A DNA stretch of 64,000 bases from Bryobacterales bacterium. GTDB lineage: Bacteria; Acidobacteriota; Terriglobia; Bryobacterales; Bryobacteraceae. Positions 50,174 to 60,907 of this stretch are shown one piece after another. The DNA lies in assembly GCA_016789905.1 (NCBI GenBank), contig JAEUQC010000060.1:112368-176367 (forward strand), read 5' to 3'. How positions within the stretch are numbered: position 1 is the stretch's first letter; each line of letters opens with the position of its first letter. The notes under the pieces are model-generated. The model ran no database searches and was not told the DNA's origin. It worked only from the letters and a program-made list of their open reading frames with translations. A program made the position numbers and the translations under genes.

Positions 50174-51400
50174 CTACAGTTCCAGTTGCGTCACCGTCTC
50201 CATGTGGTACGTCTGCGGGAAGAGATCAACCATCGTCATCGATCTGATCCTGTAACCCGCCTCGCACAAACCCTTCAAGTCACGCGCCAATGTCGACGGA
50301 TCGCAGGAAACGATGCCGATCTTCGGCGCTTTTATGCGGATCAACTCCTTGACCGCTTCGGGACCCAGGCCCGCCCGCGGCGGGTCTGCCAATATGAAAT
50401 CCGGGGCCTTCTTCACCCCAGCCAGGAACTCTTCCGTGCTGGCCCGGAAGTGCTCGATATCGAGCTTGCGGGCGCGCTTGGCGTTCAGTTCAGCGTCTTC
50501 TACCGCGGCCTTCACGCTCTCCACGGCATCAACGCGTTTGAACGCATCGGCCAGCGGAAGCGTAAACAGCCCGACGCCTGCATAGAGTTCAAGAGCGAAG
50601 TCGCCCGTTGAGCCGCCGATGGCGGCTTTCGTCAGCGCACCCACCAGGAAACGGTTCACCTGAAAAAACGACTTATAGTGGACGCGGAACTTGTGGCCGT
50701 TGGCGGCATAGTCGATGGGCCCGGTGGCGGCGCCGGGCAACTCCTGTTCCAGCCAATCGAAGAACGGGCGCGCCACACGCTGGCCGGCCATTGTCTCCGC
50801 CACGTTCACCTGCACGTCGCGTTCATTGGTGAAGAACTCAATGGAGCGGACAAAACGCGGGAAGCGGTGGTTGCGCACCATGCGGCGCACGGCGCGCAAC
50901 GCTTCGTTCAACTTGGGCGAGGCGACGGGGCATTCGGAGGTGTCGATGACCTTGTGCGAACCGGCCTCGCGGTAGCCCACCTTTTGCCCGTCGATGTGCA
51001 GTTGGATGCGATTGCGGTAGCCCCACGGTTCGCCGGTGATGGCGGCGATCTCTTCCGGCGCGGTCAATTTGCCAATGCGCTGCAGAACTTCCCGCAGCAC
51101 GTCCTTCTTCATTTCCACCTGCGCCGGGTAGAGCGAATGCTGATAGTGGCATCCCCCGCAGCGCTCGAAAACAGCACACTGCGGTGCGGTGCGCGCCTCG
51201 GACTTCTCAGTGATTTCCAGGACGCGTCCGTTCAATACGTCCTTCTTCTCGCGGTCGATAACGATGCGCGCGGTTTCGCCCGGCAGCACAAACGGCGTCA
51301 TCACGACGCGGCCCTCATGACGGCTCAGTCCGGCGCCGCCATACACTAACTTTTCCACCGGCAGCGTGAGCTCTGCTGCCGGCACTTCGGATTTCTGCAC
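50174..51400 (-). CDS. rlmD: 23S rRNA (uracil-5-)-methyltransferase, RlmD/TrmA family
   Basis: A SAM-dependent enzyme of about 408 residues that makes 5-methyluridine in RNA. An N-terminal TRAM domain (VEKLVYGGAGLSRHEGRVV) precedes the 4Fe-4S cysteines CAVFERCGGC. The Rossmann core includes LELYAGVGLFTLPLA and DPPRAGLG, and the catalytic cysteine is in IVSCDPSTLARDL. GTG at 51400 is used here, with AGGAGG immediately next to it; GTG at 51385 is the alternative. A longer frame would run into the divergent trpS. Specificity (U1939 versus other uridines) is assumed from the cluster and TRAM domain. Confidence 0.83.
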   Translation of the reverse strand: MQKSEVPAAELTLPVEKLVYGGAGLSRHEGRVVMTPFVLPGETARIVIDREKKDVLNGRVLEITEKSEARTAPQCAVFERCGGCHYQHSLYPAQVEMKKDVLREVLQRIGKLTAPEEIAAITGEPWGYRNRIQLHIDGQKVGYREAGSHKVIDTSECPVASPKLNEALRAVRRMVRNHRFPRFVRSIEFFTNERDVQVNVAETMAGQRVARPFFDWLEQELPGAATGPIDYAANGHKFRVHYKSFFQVNRFLVGALTKAAIGGSTGDFALELYAGVGLFTLPLADAFKRVDAVESVKAAVEDAELNAKRARKLDIEHFRASTEEFLAGVKKAPDFILADPPRAGLGPEAVKELIRIKAPKIGIVSCDPSTLARDLKGLCEAGYRIRSMTMVDLFPQTYHMETVTQLEL

Positions 51401-51439
51401 CCTCCTATTGTCGCGCACACAGTACACTAACAGTTTGGA

Positions 51440-52429
51440 ATGAAAGCACGCGTACTTTCCGGGATCCAACCGACCGGGCACCTACACATTGGCAACTACC
51501 TGGGCGCGCTGCGCAACTGGGTGAAGATTCAGCACGATTTCGATAGCATTTTCTGCATTGTCGACCTGCATGCGATTACGGTTTATCAGGAACCAGCCGC
51601 ATTGAAGCAGCAGATCACACAATTGGCCGGGCTGTTCCTGGCCGCGGGCATTGATCCGAAATCATCGACGGTGATTGTGCAGTCGTCGGTGGCGCAGCAC
51701 TCCGAACTCTCCTGGATGCTCACCTGCATGACGCCCATCGGGTGGCTGGAGCGGATGACGCAGTACAAGTCCAAGACCGAGAACCAGGAGACGATCCTGA
51801 GCGGGCTGTTGCAGTACCCGGTGCTGATGGCGGCCGATATTCTGCTGTATCAGGCCAATATCGTGCCCGTTGGCGAGGATCAGCGGCAGCACATCGAACT
51901 GGCGCGGGACATCGCCCAGCGGTTTAACTCTCTCTACGGCGAGACGTTCACCATGCCGGAAACACGGCTGCCGATGGTGGGCGCGCGCGTAATGGGCCTG
52001 GACGATCCGACGAAGAAGATGAGCAAGTCCGCGCCGGGCACGGGGCACTCGATTGGCCTATTGGACACGCCGGCGGAGATGAAGAAGAAGATCAACCGCG
52101 CGACGACGGACTCGAATCCGGCGGTGGATTTCGAGACCATGGGTCCGGGCGTGGCGAATCTGCTGGCGATCTTCCAGGCGTTCACCGATTGGCCGGACGA
52201 GCAGATGAAGACACACTTCGCGGGGATGCGCTACGGCGACCTGAAGCGGAACGTATTGGAAGCGGTGGTGGCGGGACTGGAACCGATTCAGAAGCGCTAC
52301 GCGGAGATCACGGCGGACCCGGCCTACTTGAACAGCGTGCTGCGCGAAGGCGCGGAACGTGTGCGGCCGATCGCTGAATCGACCACGCGACTCGTGCGGG
52401 AGCGTATGGGCATCTACAACCTCGAGTAG
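51440..52429 (+). CDS. trpS: Tryptophanyl-tRNA synthetase
   Basis: A 329-residue class Ic synthetase charging tRNA-Trp with tryptophan. The HIGH-type motif is HIGN (16-19) after GIQPTG, and the KMSKS loop KKMSKSAPGT lies near residue 192. VPVGEDQRQHIELARDIA is the tryptophan/ATP-site region. The length is normal for the bacterial enzyme. Divergent from the rRNA methyltransferase across about 40 bp, and 3 bp upstream of the MFS gene, with which it may be co-transcribed. Confidence 0.97.
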   Translation: MKARVLSGIQPTGHLHIGNYLGALRNWVKIQHDFDSIFCIVDLHAITVYQEPAALKQQITQLAGLFLAAGIDPKSSTVIVQSSVAQHSELSWMLTCMTPIGWLERMTQYKSKTENQETILSGLLQYPVLMAADILLYQANIVPVGEDQRQHIELARDIAQRFNSLYGETFTMPETRLPMVGARVMGLDDPTKKMSKSAPGTGHSIGLLDTPAEMKKKINRATTDSNPAVDFETMGPGVANLLAIFQAFTDWPDEQMKTHFAGMRYGDLKRNVLEAVVAGLEPIQKRYAEITADPAYLNSVLREGAERVRPIAESTTRLVRERMGIYNLE

Positions 52430-52432
52430 CGT

Positions 52433-53683
52433 ATGGGCTATCTCGCCCTTCTTCGCCACAACCGCAACTTCCGTCTGCTATGGACGGCGCAGGTTATTAG
52501 CGAGATCGGCGATTGGTTCTACACGGTTGCAATCTATAGTTTGCTGCTCGAATACACGGGCTCGGCAAAATCGATCGCGCTGGCGTTCACGCTGCAGGTG
52601 CTGCCGCAGTTCATCTGTTCGCCATCGGCGGGCGTGATCAACGACCGGCTGAGCCGGCGGCGTGTGATGCTGTTCGCCGACTTCGCGCGGGCGGGAATCG
52701 TGGCCTGCATGCTGTTCGTGCGCGGGCCGGAGATGGTGACGTTTCTGTATGCGCTGCTGTTTCTGGAAACGATCATGTGGGCGCTGTTCGAGCCCGGACG
52801 AACGGCGACAATTCCGAACATTACGGATGGCGCGGATGTGATTACGGGGAACGCGTTGAGCTCGATCACATGGTCGTTCAACTTCGCGATTGGCTCCGCG
52901 CTAGGCGGCGTGATCGCGGCTTTCTTCGGGCGGCAAACGGTGTTCGCGCTGAACGCGGTGTCGTTCGTGGTGTCGGGGTTGTTGATCCAGCGAATGAAGT
53001 TCGAGGAGCCGCACTTGCGGGACCTGGCACCGTTCCATGCGCGCGACTTGTTCGATTTTGGGCCGATTCTGGAGGGGTTCCGGTATGTGCGCGCCAATTC
53101 GCGGCTGGCGGCGACGATGTTCGTAAAGGCGGGGCTGGGGCTGATCGGAACCAATTGGGTGATACTGCCGATTCTGGGGCGCGAGTCCTTTCCGGTGCGG
53201 ATGGCGGGATTGACCACAGACCAGGCGGCGACGTTGGGTATGAGCTTGCTGCTGGGAGCTCGCGGCGTGGGAGCGATTCTGGGACCGGTGATTGCAAGCT
53301 GGTGGGCGCGCGGCGAGGAGGGACGCATGCGGCCGGCGATTGTGTGGGGCTTTTTGATGGCAGCGGCGGGATATTTGCTGTTGAGCGTGGTGACAAACAC
53401 CTGGCTGGCGGGACTGTCGGTAGCCCTGGCGCACGCGGGCACGTCGATTACATGGGTGTTTTCGACGACGCTGCTGCAACTGAACACGGAGGACAAGTTT
53501 CGCGGCCGGGTGTTTTCAGTGGAGTTTGGATTCAGCGTGGCGATGATGGCGGTGATGTCGAGTACGGCGGGAGTGTTGATTGACCGGGGTGTATCGCCGT
53601 TCGGGTTGGCGGCAGTGACGGGGGCGGTGATGGTGATCCCGGCGGTGGCGTGGCTGTGGGCACTACGGCTGTGGCGGGAATAA
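52433..53683 (+). CDS. MFS transporter, EntS/TMS-effector-like
   Basis: A 416-residue protein with about 12 hydrophobic segments. The opening NRNFRLLWTAQVISEIGDWF and the inter-helix GVINDRLSRRRVMLFADFAR (MFS loop 2-3 motif) place it in the enterobactin-exporter-like branch of the major facilitator superfamily. The substrate is unknown; export of small metabolites is likely. The gene is notably GC- and TG-rich and starts 3 bp after trpS. Confidence 0.9.
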   Translation: MGYLALLRHNRNFRLLWTAQVISEIGDWFYTVAIYSLLLEYTGSAKSIALAFTLQVLPQFICSPSAGVINDRLSRRRVMLFADFARAGIVACMLFVRGPEMVTFLYALLFLETIMWALFEPGRTATIPNITDGADVITGNALSSITWSFNFAIGSALGGVIAAFFGRQTVFALNAVSFVVSGLLIQRMKFEEPHLRDLAPFHARDLFDFGPILEGFRYVRANSRLAATMFVKAGLGLIGTNWVILPILGRESFPVRMAGLTTDQAATLGMSLLLGARGVGAILGPVIASWWARGEEGRMRPAIVWGFLMAAAGYLLLSVVTNTWLAGLSVALAHAGTSITWVFSTTLLQLNTEDKFRGRVFSVEFGFSVAMMAVMSSTAGVLIDRGVSPFGLAAVTGAVMVIPAVAWLWALRLWRE

Positions 53684-53724
53684 TCCCGCCCCGGTGGACT
53701 GGTAGGCGGCAGTGCTAGGATAGC

Positions 53725-54441
53725 GTGGTGCCGGGAAACACGAGCGCGCAGAGGCATTCCGGGGTTATTCGCGTCACGCATTGGATCGTGACCCTGTGCT
53801 TCTTCGCTTTGCTGCTGACAGGCGGGCTGATTGTCATTTCCCATCCCCGGTTCTATTGGGGCGAAGAGGGCAGCGTATTGATGCCGGCGCTATTCAGTCT
53901 TCCGATTCCGGCTTCGCGGGGCTCGGTGAGCACCGGCTATTCCTTTGTGTTGAAAGACCAGAACGGGTGGAGCCGGTACCTCCACTTTCAGGCCGGGTGG
54001 ATTGTAGTGTTCACGGCTCTCGTCTACGCCATCCACGGCCTGTGGACCCGGCACTTTCGGGACAACCTAATGCCGTCCGCGGCGGAATTGACGGGCCGCG
54101 CCCTGTTCGGCGTGATCCGGAAACACCCTCGATTCCAACCGCCGGACGAAGCCGAAGCCCGCTCCTATAACGTGCTGCAGCGGGTGACGTATCTGACGGT
54201 GATATTCGTGCTCTTCCCAGCGATGATATGGACTGGATTAGCCATGTCTCCCGCCTTCACGGCGGCATGTCCATTCGTTGCCGATATATTGGGAGGTTTC
54301 CAATCGGCGCGAACCATTCATTTTCTTGTCACCGTGGCGTTGGCTCTTTTTGTGGCGGTGCACGTGGCGATGATTTGGCTGGCAGGATTCGGGAGCCGCA
54401 TGAAAGCGATGACAACGGGAACTCCCAAGGAGCGGGCATGA
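53725..54441 (+). CDS. Membrane cytochrome b561-type subunit (MsrQ/Ni-Fe hydrogenase cyt b-like)
   Basis: A 238-residue protein with four membrane helices and four histidines on them: RVTHWIVTLC, YAIHGLW, TIHFLVTVAL and FVAVHVAMIW. This is the pattern for two b hemes in cytochromes that pass quinol electrons to a periplasmic partner. GTG start, either 53725 or the next codon. Its stop overlaps the start of the molybdoprotein gene by 4 bp, so that protein is the expected partner. Confidence 0.83.
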   Translation: MVPGNTSAQRHSGVIRVTHWIVTLCFFALLLTGGLIVISHPRFYWGEEGSVLMPALFSLPIPASRGSVSTGYSFVLKDQNGWSRYLHFQAGWIVVFTALVYAIHGLWTRHFRDNLMPSAAELTGRALFGVIRKHPRFQPPDEAEARSYNVLQRVTYLTVIFVLFPAMIWTGLAMSPAFTAACPFVADILGGFQSARTIHFLVTVALALFVAVHVAMIWLAGFGSRMKAMTTGTPKERA

Positions 54442-55202
54442 GCGATATTTCACGCCGTCGTGTAATCAGGACGGGCATTGCGGCGACAGCGGGCGTTTCC
54501 GGAGTGGCGGCGGCCGCTCGACTGGCAGATCTGGCCGGATTGATCCCACCGGACAGCGGCGGCATACTAGGCCCTGGAGAGACGCTGACGTATGCCGCGC
54601 AGAGATTGATCGTGGACCAGTCGCCGGCTCGGGAGTTCTCACGCGACAAGATCTCGAAATCGCCATATCCGAACGGCAAGCCGCCGGCGGATGAAATTTT
54701 CGTGCGCCATCAGGCGAATGGGTTTGCGGATTGGAAGCTGAGCGTGGACGGTATGGTGGCCCGACCATCGTCGTTTTCCATCGCCGAGTTGAAGCGCTTT
54801 CCGGTGAGCAGTCAAATCACACACCTGGCGTGCGAAGAGGGCTGGTCCTACATTGCCGAGTGGATTGGCGTGCCGTTGGCGCATGTTTTGGAGGCGGCGG
54901 GATTACAGGCGGGGGCCAAGTATGTCGTCTACGCTTCGCTGCCGATTCAGCGCCGCCGCTGGGATAGCGTGGATATGGCCGAGGCATTGCATCCGCAAAC
55001 GCTGATCACCTATGGGATGAATGGAGAGGCGCTGCCGGTGGAGCATGGGGGGCCGCTACGGCTTCGAGTCCCGCGCCATCTGGGCTACAAGAGCATCAAA
55101 TTCATCACGAGCATTACGGTGACCGATAGCCTGAAGGGGTTTGGCAAGGGGAGGGGCTCTTCAGCGGCGGACGGGGCTTATTCGTGGTATGCGGGAATTT
55201 GA
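54438..55202 (+). CDS. Tat-exported molybdopterin oxidoreductase (sulfite oxidase/MsrP fold)
   Basis: A protein of 254 residues from ATG 54438; the longer frame upstream is overlap with the cytochrome gene. A Tat signal (SRRRVIRTGIAATAGVSG) precedes a SUOX-fold domain whose molybdenum-ligating cysteine is Cys132 in THLACEEGWS. ISELKRFP-like IAELKRFPV and the C-terminal GYKSIKFITSITVTD are also typical. With the cytochrome b it resembles the MsrPQ periplasmic methionine-sulfoxide repair system, but the substrate is not certain. The last 25 bp overlap the convergent kinase gene. Confidence 0.87.
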   Translation: MSDISRRRVIRTGIAATAGVSGVAAAARLADLAGLIPPDSGGILGPGETLTYAAQRLIVDQSPAREFSRDKISKSPYPNGKPPADEIFVRHQANGFADWKLSVDGMVARPSSFSIAELKRFPVSSQITHLACEEGWSYIAEWIGVPLAHVLEAAGLQAGAKYVVYASLPIQRRRWDSVDMAEALHPQTLITYGMNGEALPVEHGGPLRLRVPRHLGYKSIKFITSITVTDSLKGFGKGRGSSAADGAYSWYAGI

Positions 55203-55630
55203 ATGTTCGTGAAGCCTTCGTCAATACTGGGCGGCTGCAGTCGCTCCGCCATCGCCTGGATCGCTTCGGGCGGAACGCGGCGTTGGCGATTCTCGTTTCG
55301 GCGGAGGCACTCTGCCAGGGGAACATCGAAAAACACCGCCTCGCACTTGCAGCCCATGTGCTCGGCGATCTTGAGGAACGGGCGGCGATGTTTACGGGTG
55401 AGGTTGGTGGCGTCGACGTAGGTGACGGGCGCGCCGAGCGTTATGCGGAGGCGGACGAAGTCGCGCATTAAACGGAAGACCAAACCGTGGATGGTTTGGT
55501 CCGTTGGGTCATCGCGGAGCCACCGGCGGAGTTCGTCCGACGAGATGGCCACGCCGCCCTGCTGGGCAACCCAGGTGGATTTGCCGCTTGCCGGCAAACC
55601 CACCAGGACCACAACTCGCTGCTCAGGCAA
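55178..55630 (-). CDS. Small P-loop kinase (polynucleotide-kinase/zeta-like AAA_33)
   Basis: A 150-residue nucleoside-triphosphate-binding protein with Walker A GLPASGKST at the N-terminus, ISSDELRRWL (a conserved Asp after strand 2), VDATNLTRKHRRPFL and LID-like ECLRRNENRQRRVP. The family phosphorylates nucleic-acid ends or small molecules; the target here is unknown. It overlaps the fadE-like gene by 8 bp on the same strand and the molybdoprotein gene by 25 bp on the opposite strand. Confidence 0.85.
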   Translation of the reverse strand: MPEQRVVVLVGLPASGKSTWVAQQGGVAISSDELRRWLRDDPTDQTIHGLVFRLMRDFVRLRITLGAPVTYVDATNLTRKHRRPFLKIAEHMGCKCEAVFFDVPLAECLRRNENRQRRVPPEAIQAMAERLQPPSIDEGFTNIQIPAYHE

Positions 55631-57341
55631 CTGTGAACCGTTCCGCCGTCAACATGCGGGCGGCGACTTTGCGTTGCAGGGCGATGCGATCCACCGGTTC
55701 GTACTTGGTGAAGCGGCGGAGCGCGGCCATCTGGATTCGCAGCGCGTCGCCTTCGGCGCAGGCGGCGAGCACCGTCCGGCCCGACACGGCCACAACGTCC
55801 ATGGCGTCGCGCATCCAGACATCCACCATGGCCGTCACAACTTCCGGCTCACCCATCTTCCGCGAACGAAGCAGCGCGCTCTCCATAGCGAAGGCGTTCA
55901 TGGCCATGTCGCACAACGCGGCCAGAATCTCCTGTTGGTTTTCAAGGTCCGCCGTGTACTTTTGATACGCGACGCCGAGCGCGAGCAGTGTGGCCTTCTT
56001 GGCCGCAGTGGGAAGATCATAAGCCTGCGGACCGGCGAGGAGTTCGCCCTGCAGCTTCTGCACGGCCGGCACGAGGGCCAGTTGGCCACGAGCGGCGCGC
56101 TTGAGCAGCATGCCCGTCGCCAGCATGCGATTAATTTCGCTGGTGCCTTCGAAGATGCGATTGATGCGGCTATCGCGATAGGCGCGTTCGACGAGATAGT
56201 CCTGATGGTAGCCGTAGCCGCCGTGGATTTGGACGCCTTCGTCGACGACAAAATCGAGCGCTTCGCTGGCGAACACTTTGATGTAGGAGCATTCGGCGGC
56301 GAACTCTTCCACCGCTTTCAGGAGCACTTGCGCGGCGTCGGGCTGCTGCCAGTTCCAATCCGTCAGTTTGCTTTGGATGAGCCCGGTGACGCGGGTACAC
56401 ATGGCTTCGTTGACGAAGATGCGCGCGGACATTTCGGCGATCTTTTGTTGGATCATGCCGAAGTCCGCGATGGGCTTACCGAAGGCGATGCGCTGCTTTG
56501 CGTATTTGGCGGAAATCTGCAGCACGTTCTTCATGCCGCCGGTGGCGAAGGGGCCGAGCTTCAGGCGGCCGAGGTTGAGAATGTTGAACGCGATGATGTG
56601 TCCACGGCCAACTTCGCCGAGCACGTTTTCGACGGGGACTTTGACGTTGTCGAGATAGACGGGGGTAGTCGATGATCCCTTGATGCCCATCTTTTTTTCC
56701 TCGGCGCCGGGCTTGACGCCGGGGTAGGCACGCTCCACCAGGAAGGCCGTGAACTTCTCGCCACCGACTTTGGCGAAGACAGTGTAGAGATCGGCATGGC
56801 CGCCGTTGGTGATCCACATCTTCTGGCCGTTCAGGACGTAGTGAGTGCCGTCTTCGGAGAGATCGGCGCGGGTCTTGGCGGCGAGAGCGTCGGAGCCGGC
56901 CTGAGGTTCGCTCAAGCAGTACGCGCCGACGAGTTCAGCGGAGGCAAGGCGGGGGAGATACTTCTTCTTTTGTTCCGAGGTGCCGTAGAGCAACAGGGGC
57001 AAGGTGCCGATGCCAGCGTGGGCGCCATGCCAGCCGGCGTAGGAGCCATCTTTGGCCAGGCCTTCGGCGACGATCAACATGGAGGTGAGATCCATCTCCA
57101 TGCCGCCGTACTCTTCGGGGACGCTGACGGCAGTAAGCCCGAGCGAGGCCGATTGGCGCAGAATACCGACGGCGACGCCGGTCTCATGGTGCTGAATCCG
57201 TTCCAGATTGGGCGCAATCTCGCGCGCGAAGAACTCTTCAGTGGTACGCGCGATGGCGCGATGTTCTTCGTTGTAGTCTTCCGGCGTGAACACTTCGGCC
57301 GGCGTGTAATTTTCGATCAAAAACGATCCGCCAATTGCCAT
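55623..57341 (-). CDS. fadE: Acyl-CoA dehydrogenase (FadE of a fadNAE operon)
   Basis: A 572-residue FAD enzyme catalysing the first oxidation of acyl-CoA to trans-2-enoyl-CoA. Key segments are AYCLSEPQAGSDA, KMWITNGGHADLYTVFAKVG (FAD/substrate), GRGHIIAFNILNLGRLKLG, and the C-terminal IFEGTSEINRMLATGM with the catalytic glutamate. An extra C-terminal domain of about 170 residues, as in Bacillus-type FadE, follows. Third gene of the fadN-fadA-fadE order, 10 bp after the thiolase. Confidence 0.92.
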   Translation of the reverse strand: MAIGGSFLIENYTPAEVFTPEDYNEEHRAIARTTEEFFAREIAPNLERIQHHETGVAVGILRQSASLGLTAVSVPEEYGGMEMDLTSMLIVAEGLAKDGSYAGWHGAHAGIGTLPLLLYGTSEQKKKYLPRLASAELVGAYCLSEPQAGSDALAAKTRADLSEDGTHYVLNGQKMWITNGGHADLYTVFAKVGGEKFTAFLVERAYPGVKPGAEEKKMGIKGSSTTPVYLDNVKVPVENVLGEVGRGHIIAFNILNLGRLKLGPFATGGMKNVLQISAKYAKQRIAFGKPIADFGMIQQKIAEMSARIFVNEAMCTRVTGLIQSKLTDWNWQQPDAAQVLLKAVEEFAAECSYIKVFASEALDFVVDEGVQIHGGYGYHQDYLVERAYRDSRINRIFEGTSEINRMLATGMLLKRAARGQLALVPAVQKLQGELLAGPQAYDLPTAAKKATLLALGVAYQKYTADLENQQEILAALCDMAMNAFAMESALLRSRKMGEPEVVTAMVDVWMRDAMDVVAVSGRTVLAACAEGDALRIQMAALRRFTKYEPVDRIALQRKVAARMLTAERFTVA

Positions 57342-57351
57342 ATCAGTTCCT

Positions 57352-58527
<1,176 letters not shown>

Positions 58528-58536
58528 GAGGTCTCC

Positions 58537-60864
58537 CTAGTTCCGTAGCGGTTTGCCGGTTTTGAGCAAGTGGGCCATGCGCGCCTGGGTGCGCGCGTCG
58601 CCACAGAGGCTGAGGAACGCTTCGCGTTCGAGGTCCAGCAGATACTGTTCGCTGACAAGTTGTTCGCCGCTCAGGCGGCCGCCGCAAAGGACATGGGCGA
58701 GCTTGCCGGCGACGACAAGATCGTAGTCAGTGATGTAGCCGCCCTGGTGGCCGATCCATGCGCCTTGCTTGAGGAGGGCCACGCCGGCGGCGCCGGCTAC
58801 CTTGACGTCATTGCGCGGGGTGGCGGGTTTATAGGTCTGGGCCAGCGTGAGGGCGGCGGCCTTGGCGTCGCCGATGAGGCGCTCGCCGTTCATAGATACG
58901 CCGGCGCTCTCATCCAGGAAACCGAGTTTACGCGCATCATCCGCACTCGATGACACCTTGGCGTAGCCGATGGTTTCAAAGACCGTCTTCGGGGCGCCAT
59001 GGCGGAGGATCATTTCCTTGCAACCGCCGCCGCCGGGAATGAGACCAACGCCGACTTCGACGAGGCCGGCGTAAAGTTCGGCGGAGACCTGGACGCGCGG
59101 GCCGTGAAGGATCATCTCGCAACCGCCGCCGAGCGCCTTGCTATGCGCGGCAACGACAACGGGTACGGGCGCATACTTGATGGCCATCATGCCTTGCTGG
59201 AAGCGATGGATGGCGATTTCGAGATCGTCAAACTCCTCATCCTGCGCGAGCATGAGCACCATCATTAGATTGGCGCCGGCGCTGAATAGATCGCCCTGGT
59301 TGCCGATGACGACGGCGCTAAAGCCCTTTTGGCATTCCGCGATGGCGGCTTGAATTTGCCCCATCTGATCCTCGCCCAGCGAGTTCATTTTGCTGTGGAA
59401 CTCGACGTTCAGTACACCGTCGCCGAGATCGATCATGGAGCAGCCGGCGTTCTTTTGGACCACGCCGCCCGCGCGCTTCATGAGGTTCAATTCGATGATG
59501 CCGGGGCGATCTTCGAGGCGGGCATAGTGGCCGGCACGGAGGTCGAAATAATCGGTCCGCGGCTGGCGGTTTTCATCGGCGGAGCGGTAGAAGCTCTTGG
59601 CGCCGTGGGACAGCATGGTGACGATGGATGCCGGAAGCGTGAGACCATCGGCCTCCATGCGGCGAGCGGTTTGCTGGAAGCCGAGCGCGTCCCAAAGCTC
59701 GAACGGCCCGAAGGTGTGGGCGTAGCCCCAGCGCATGGCGCGATCGATTTCAATGATGCGATCCGAGATTTCCGGGATGCGTTCGGCGGAATAGAGCAGC
59801 ACGTCGCGGAAGAGTTTCCAGAGGAAGGTGCCGGCTTTATCATCGGCGGCGACGAGCGCGCGGAGACGCGCCGGGAGGTCCTCAATCAGCTTGGCCTGTT
59901 CGACGCTCGCGAATTTGGGTTTAGCGGCGGGGGCGTAATCGAAGGTTTGCCAGTTGAGTGCGTGAATTTCTTTGGCGGGGCCGACGCGTTTGTAGAAGCC
60001 CTGGCCGGTTTTATCGCCCAACCAGTTACGCTTCATCAGTTCTTCCATGACGGGGTGCGGCTGGAAGCGCTCGCGCCAGGGATCAGAGGGCACCATGTTA
60101 TAGAGATTGCCGCCAACGTGATACCAGATGTCGACGCCGACGATATCGATGAGGCGGCAGGAGGCGCTATTGGGCAGGCCGATGAGGGAGCCGGTGACAG
60201 CATCGACCTCTTCCACCGTGAAGCCGTCTTCGATGGCGTATTTGAAAGTGGTGGAGCCCCACATGGAACCGATGCGGTTGCCGATGAAATTGGGCGTATC
60301 CTTGCACAGCACGACGCCTTTGCCGAGGCGGCGATCAATAAAATTGCTTACGGCGCACAACAGGGCGGGCGCGGTGGCAGGGCCGGGGATGACTTCGCAC
60401 AAGTGCAAATAACGGGGCGGGTTGAAAAAGTGGGTGCCCAGGAAGTTGGCGCGAAACTCCTCAGAGAGGCCTTCGGCGATCAAACCAAGAGGGATGCCGC
60501 TGGTGTTGGTGGAGACGATGGAGCCGGGGCGGCGGACCTCGGCGACGCGGGACCAGAGGGCACGTTTGACTTCGAGTTTTTCGGTGACGGCTTCTATGAT
60601 CCAGTCGCATTCGGCGAGCTTTTGGAGATCGTCTTCAAAGTTCCCGGGCGTTACGAGCGCCGGAAGCGCATCGGTGAAGAAGCCGCCGGGGCGGCCTTTC
60701 CAGGCGGATTCGAGTCCTTTTTTTGCGGCGGCGCTGCGATCCGCAACGCCAGGCGCGACAATATCGAGAAGTAACGCGGGAATCCCAGCGTTGGCAAAAT
60801 GCGCGGCGATTCGTGACCCCATGGTGCCCGCGCCCAGCACCGCTACCCGGCGGATAGAAATCAT
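58537..60864 (-). CDS. fadN: 3-hydroxyacyl-CoA dehydrogenase/enoyl-CoA hydratase (FadN type)
   Basis: A protein of 775 residues from ATG 60864, chosen because the NAD-binding strand RRVAVLGAGTMGSRIAAHFA begins at once; upstream codons of the longer frame lie in the intergenic region. The dehydrogenase is N-terminal, including FNPPRYLHLCEVIPG with the catalytic His-Glu, and the crotonase domain is C-terminal (GNQGDLFSAGANL; GGGCEMILHGPR). This is the FadN order, reversed relative to FadB. It supplies the two middle steps of beta-oxidation. First gene of fadNAE. Confidence 0.92.
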   Translation of the reverse strand: MISIRRVAVLGAGTMGSRIAAHFANAGIPALLLDIVAPGVADRSAAAKKGLESAWKGRPGGFFTDALPALVTPGNFEDDLQKLAECDWIIEAVTEKLEVKRALWSRVAEVRRPGSIVSTNTSGIPLGLIAEGLSEEFRANFLGTHFFNPPRYLHLCEVIPGPATAPALLCAVSNFIDRRLGKGVVLCKDTPNFIGNRIGSMWGSTTFKYAIEDGFTVEEVDAVTGSLIGLPNSASCRLIDIVGVDIWYHVGGNLYNMVPSDPWRERFQPHPVMEELMKRNWLGDKTGQGFYKRVGPAKEIHALNWQTFDYAPAAKPKFASVEQAKLIEDLPARLRALVAADDKAGTFLWKLFRDVLLYSAERIPEISDRIIEIDRAMRWGYAHTFGPFELWDALGFQQTARRMEADGLTLPASIVTMLSHGAKSFYRSADENRQPRTDYFDLRAGHYARLEDRPGIIELNLMKRAGGVVQKNAGCSMIDLGDGVLNVEFHSKMNSLGEDQMGQIQAAIAECQKGFSAVVIGNQGDLFSAGANLMMVLMLAQDEEFDDLEIAIHRFQQGMMAIKYAPVPVVVAAHSKALGGGCEMILHGPRVQVSAELYAGLVEVGVGLIPGGGGCKEMILRHGAPKTVFETIGYAKVSSSADDARKLGFLDESAGVSMNGERLIGDAKAAALTLAQTYKPATPRNDVKVAGAAGVALLKQGAWIGHQGGYITDYDLVVAGKLAHVLCGGRLSGEQLVSEQYLLDLEREAFLSLCGDARTQARMAHLLKTGKPLRN

Positions 60865-60907
60865 TCCAGAACGAGTGTAACAAGGTGTTGGAACGGGCGG
60901 CAGGGAT

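Noticed and set aside
59329..60774. Plus-strand ORF of 481 codons opposite fadN
   Set aside because: Antisense shadow of a clearly identified enzyme; sequence is low-complexity Gly/Ala/Glu.
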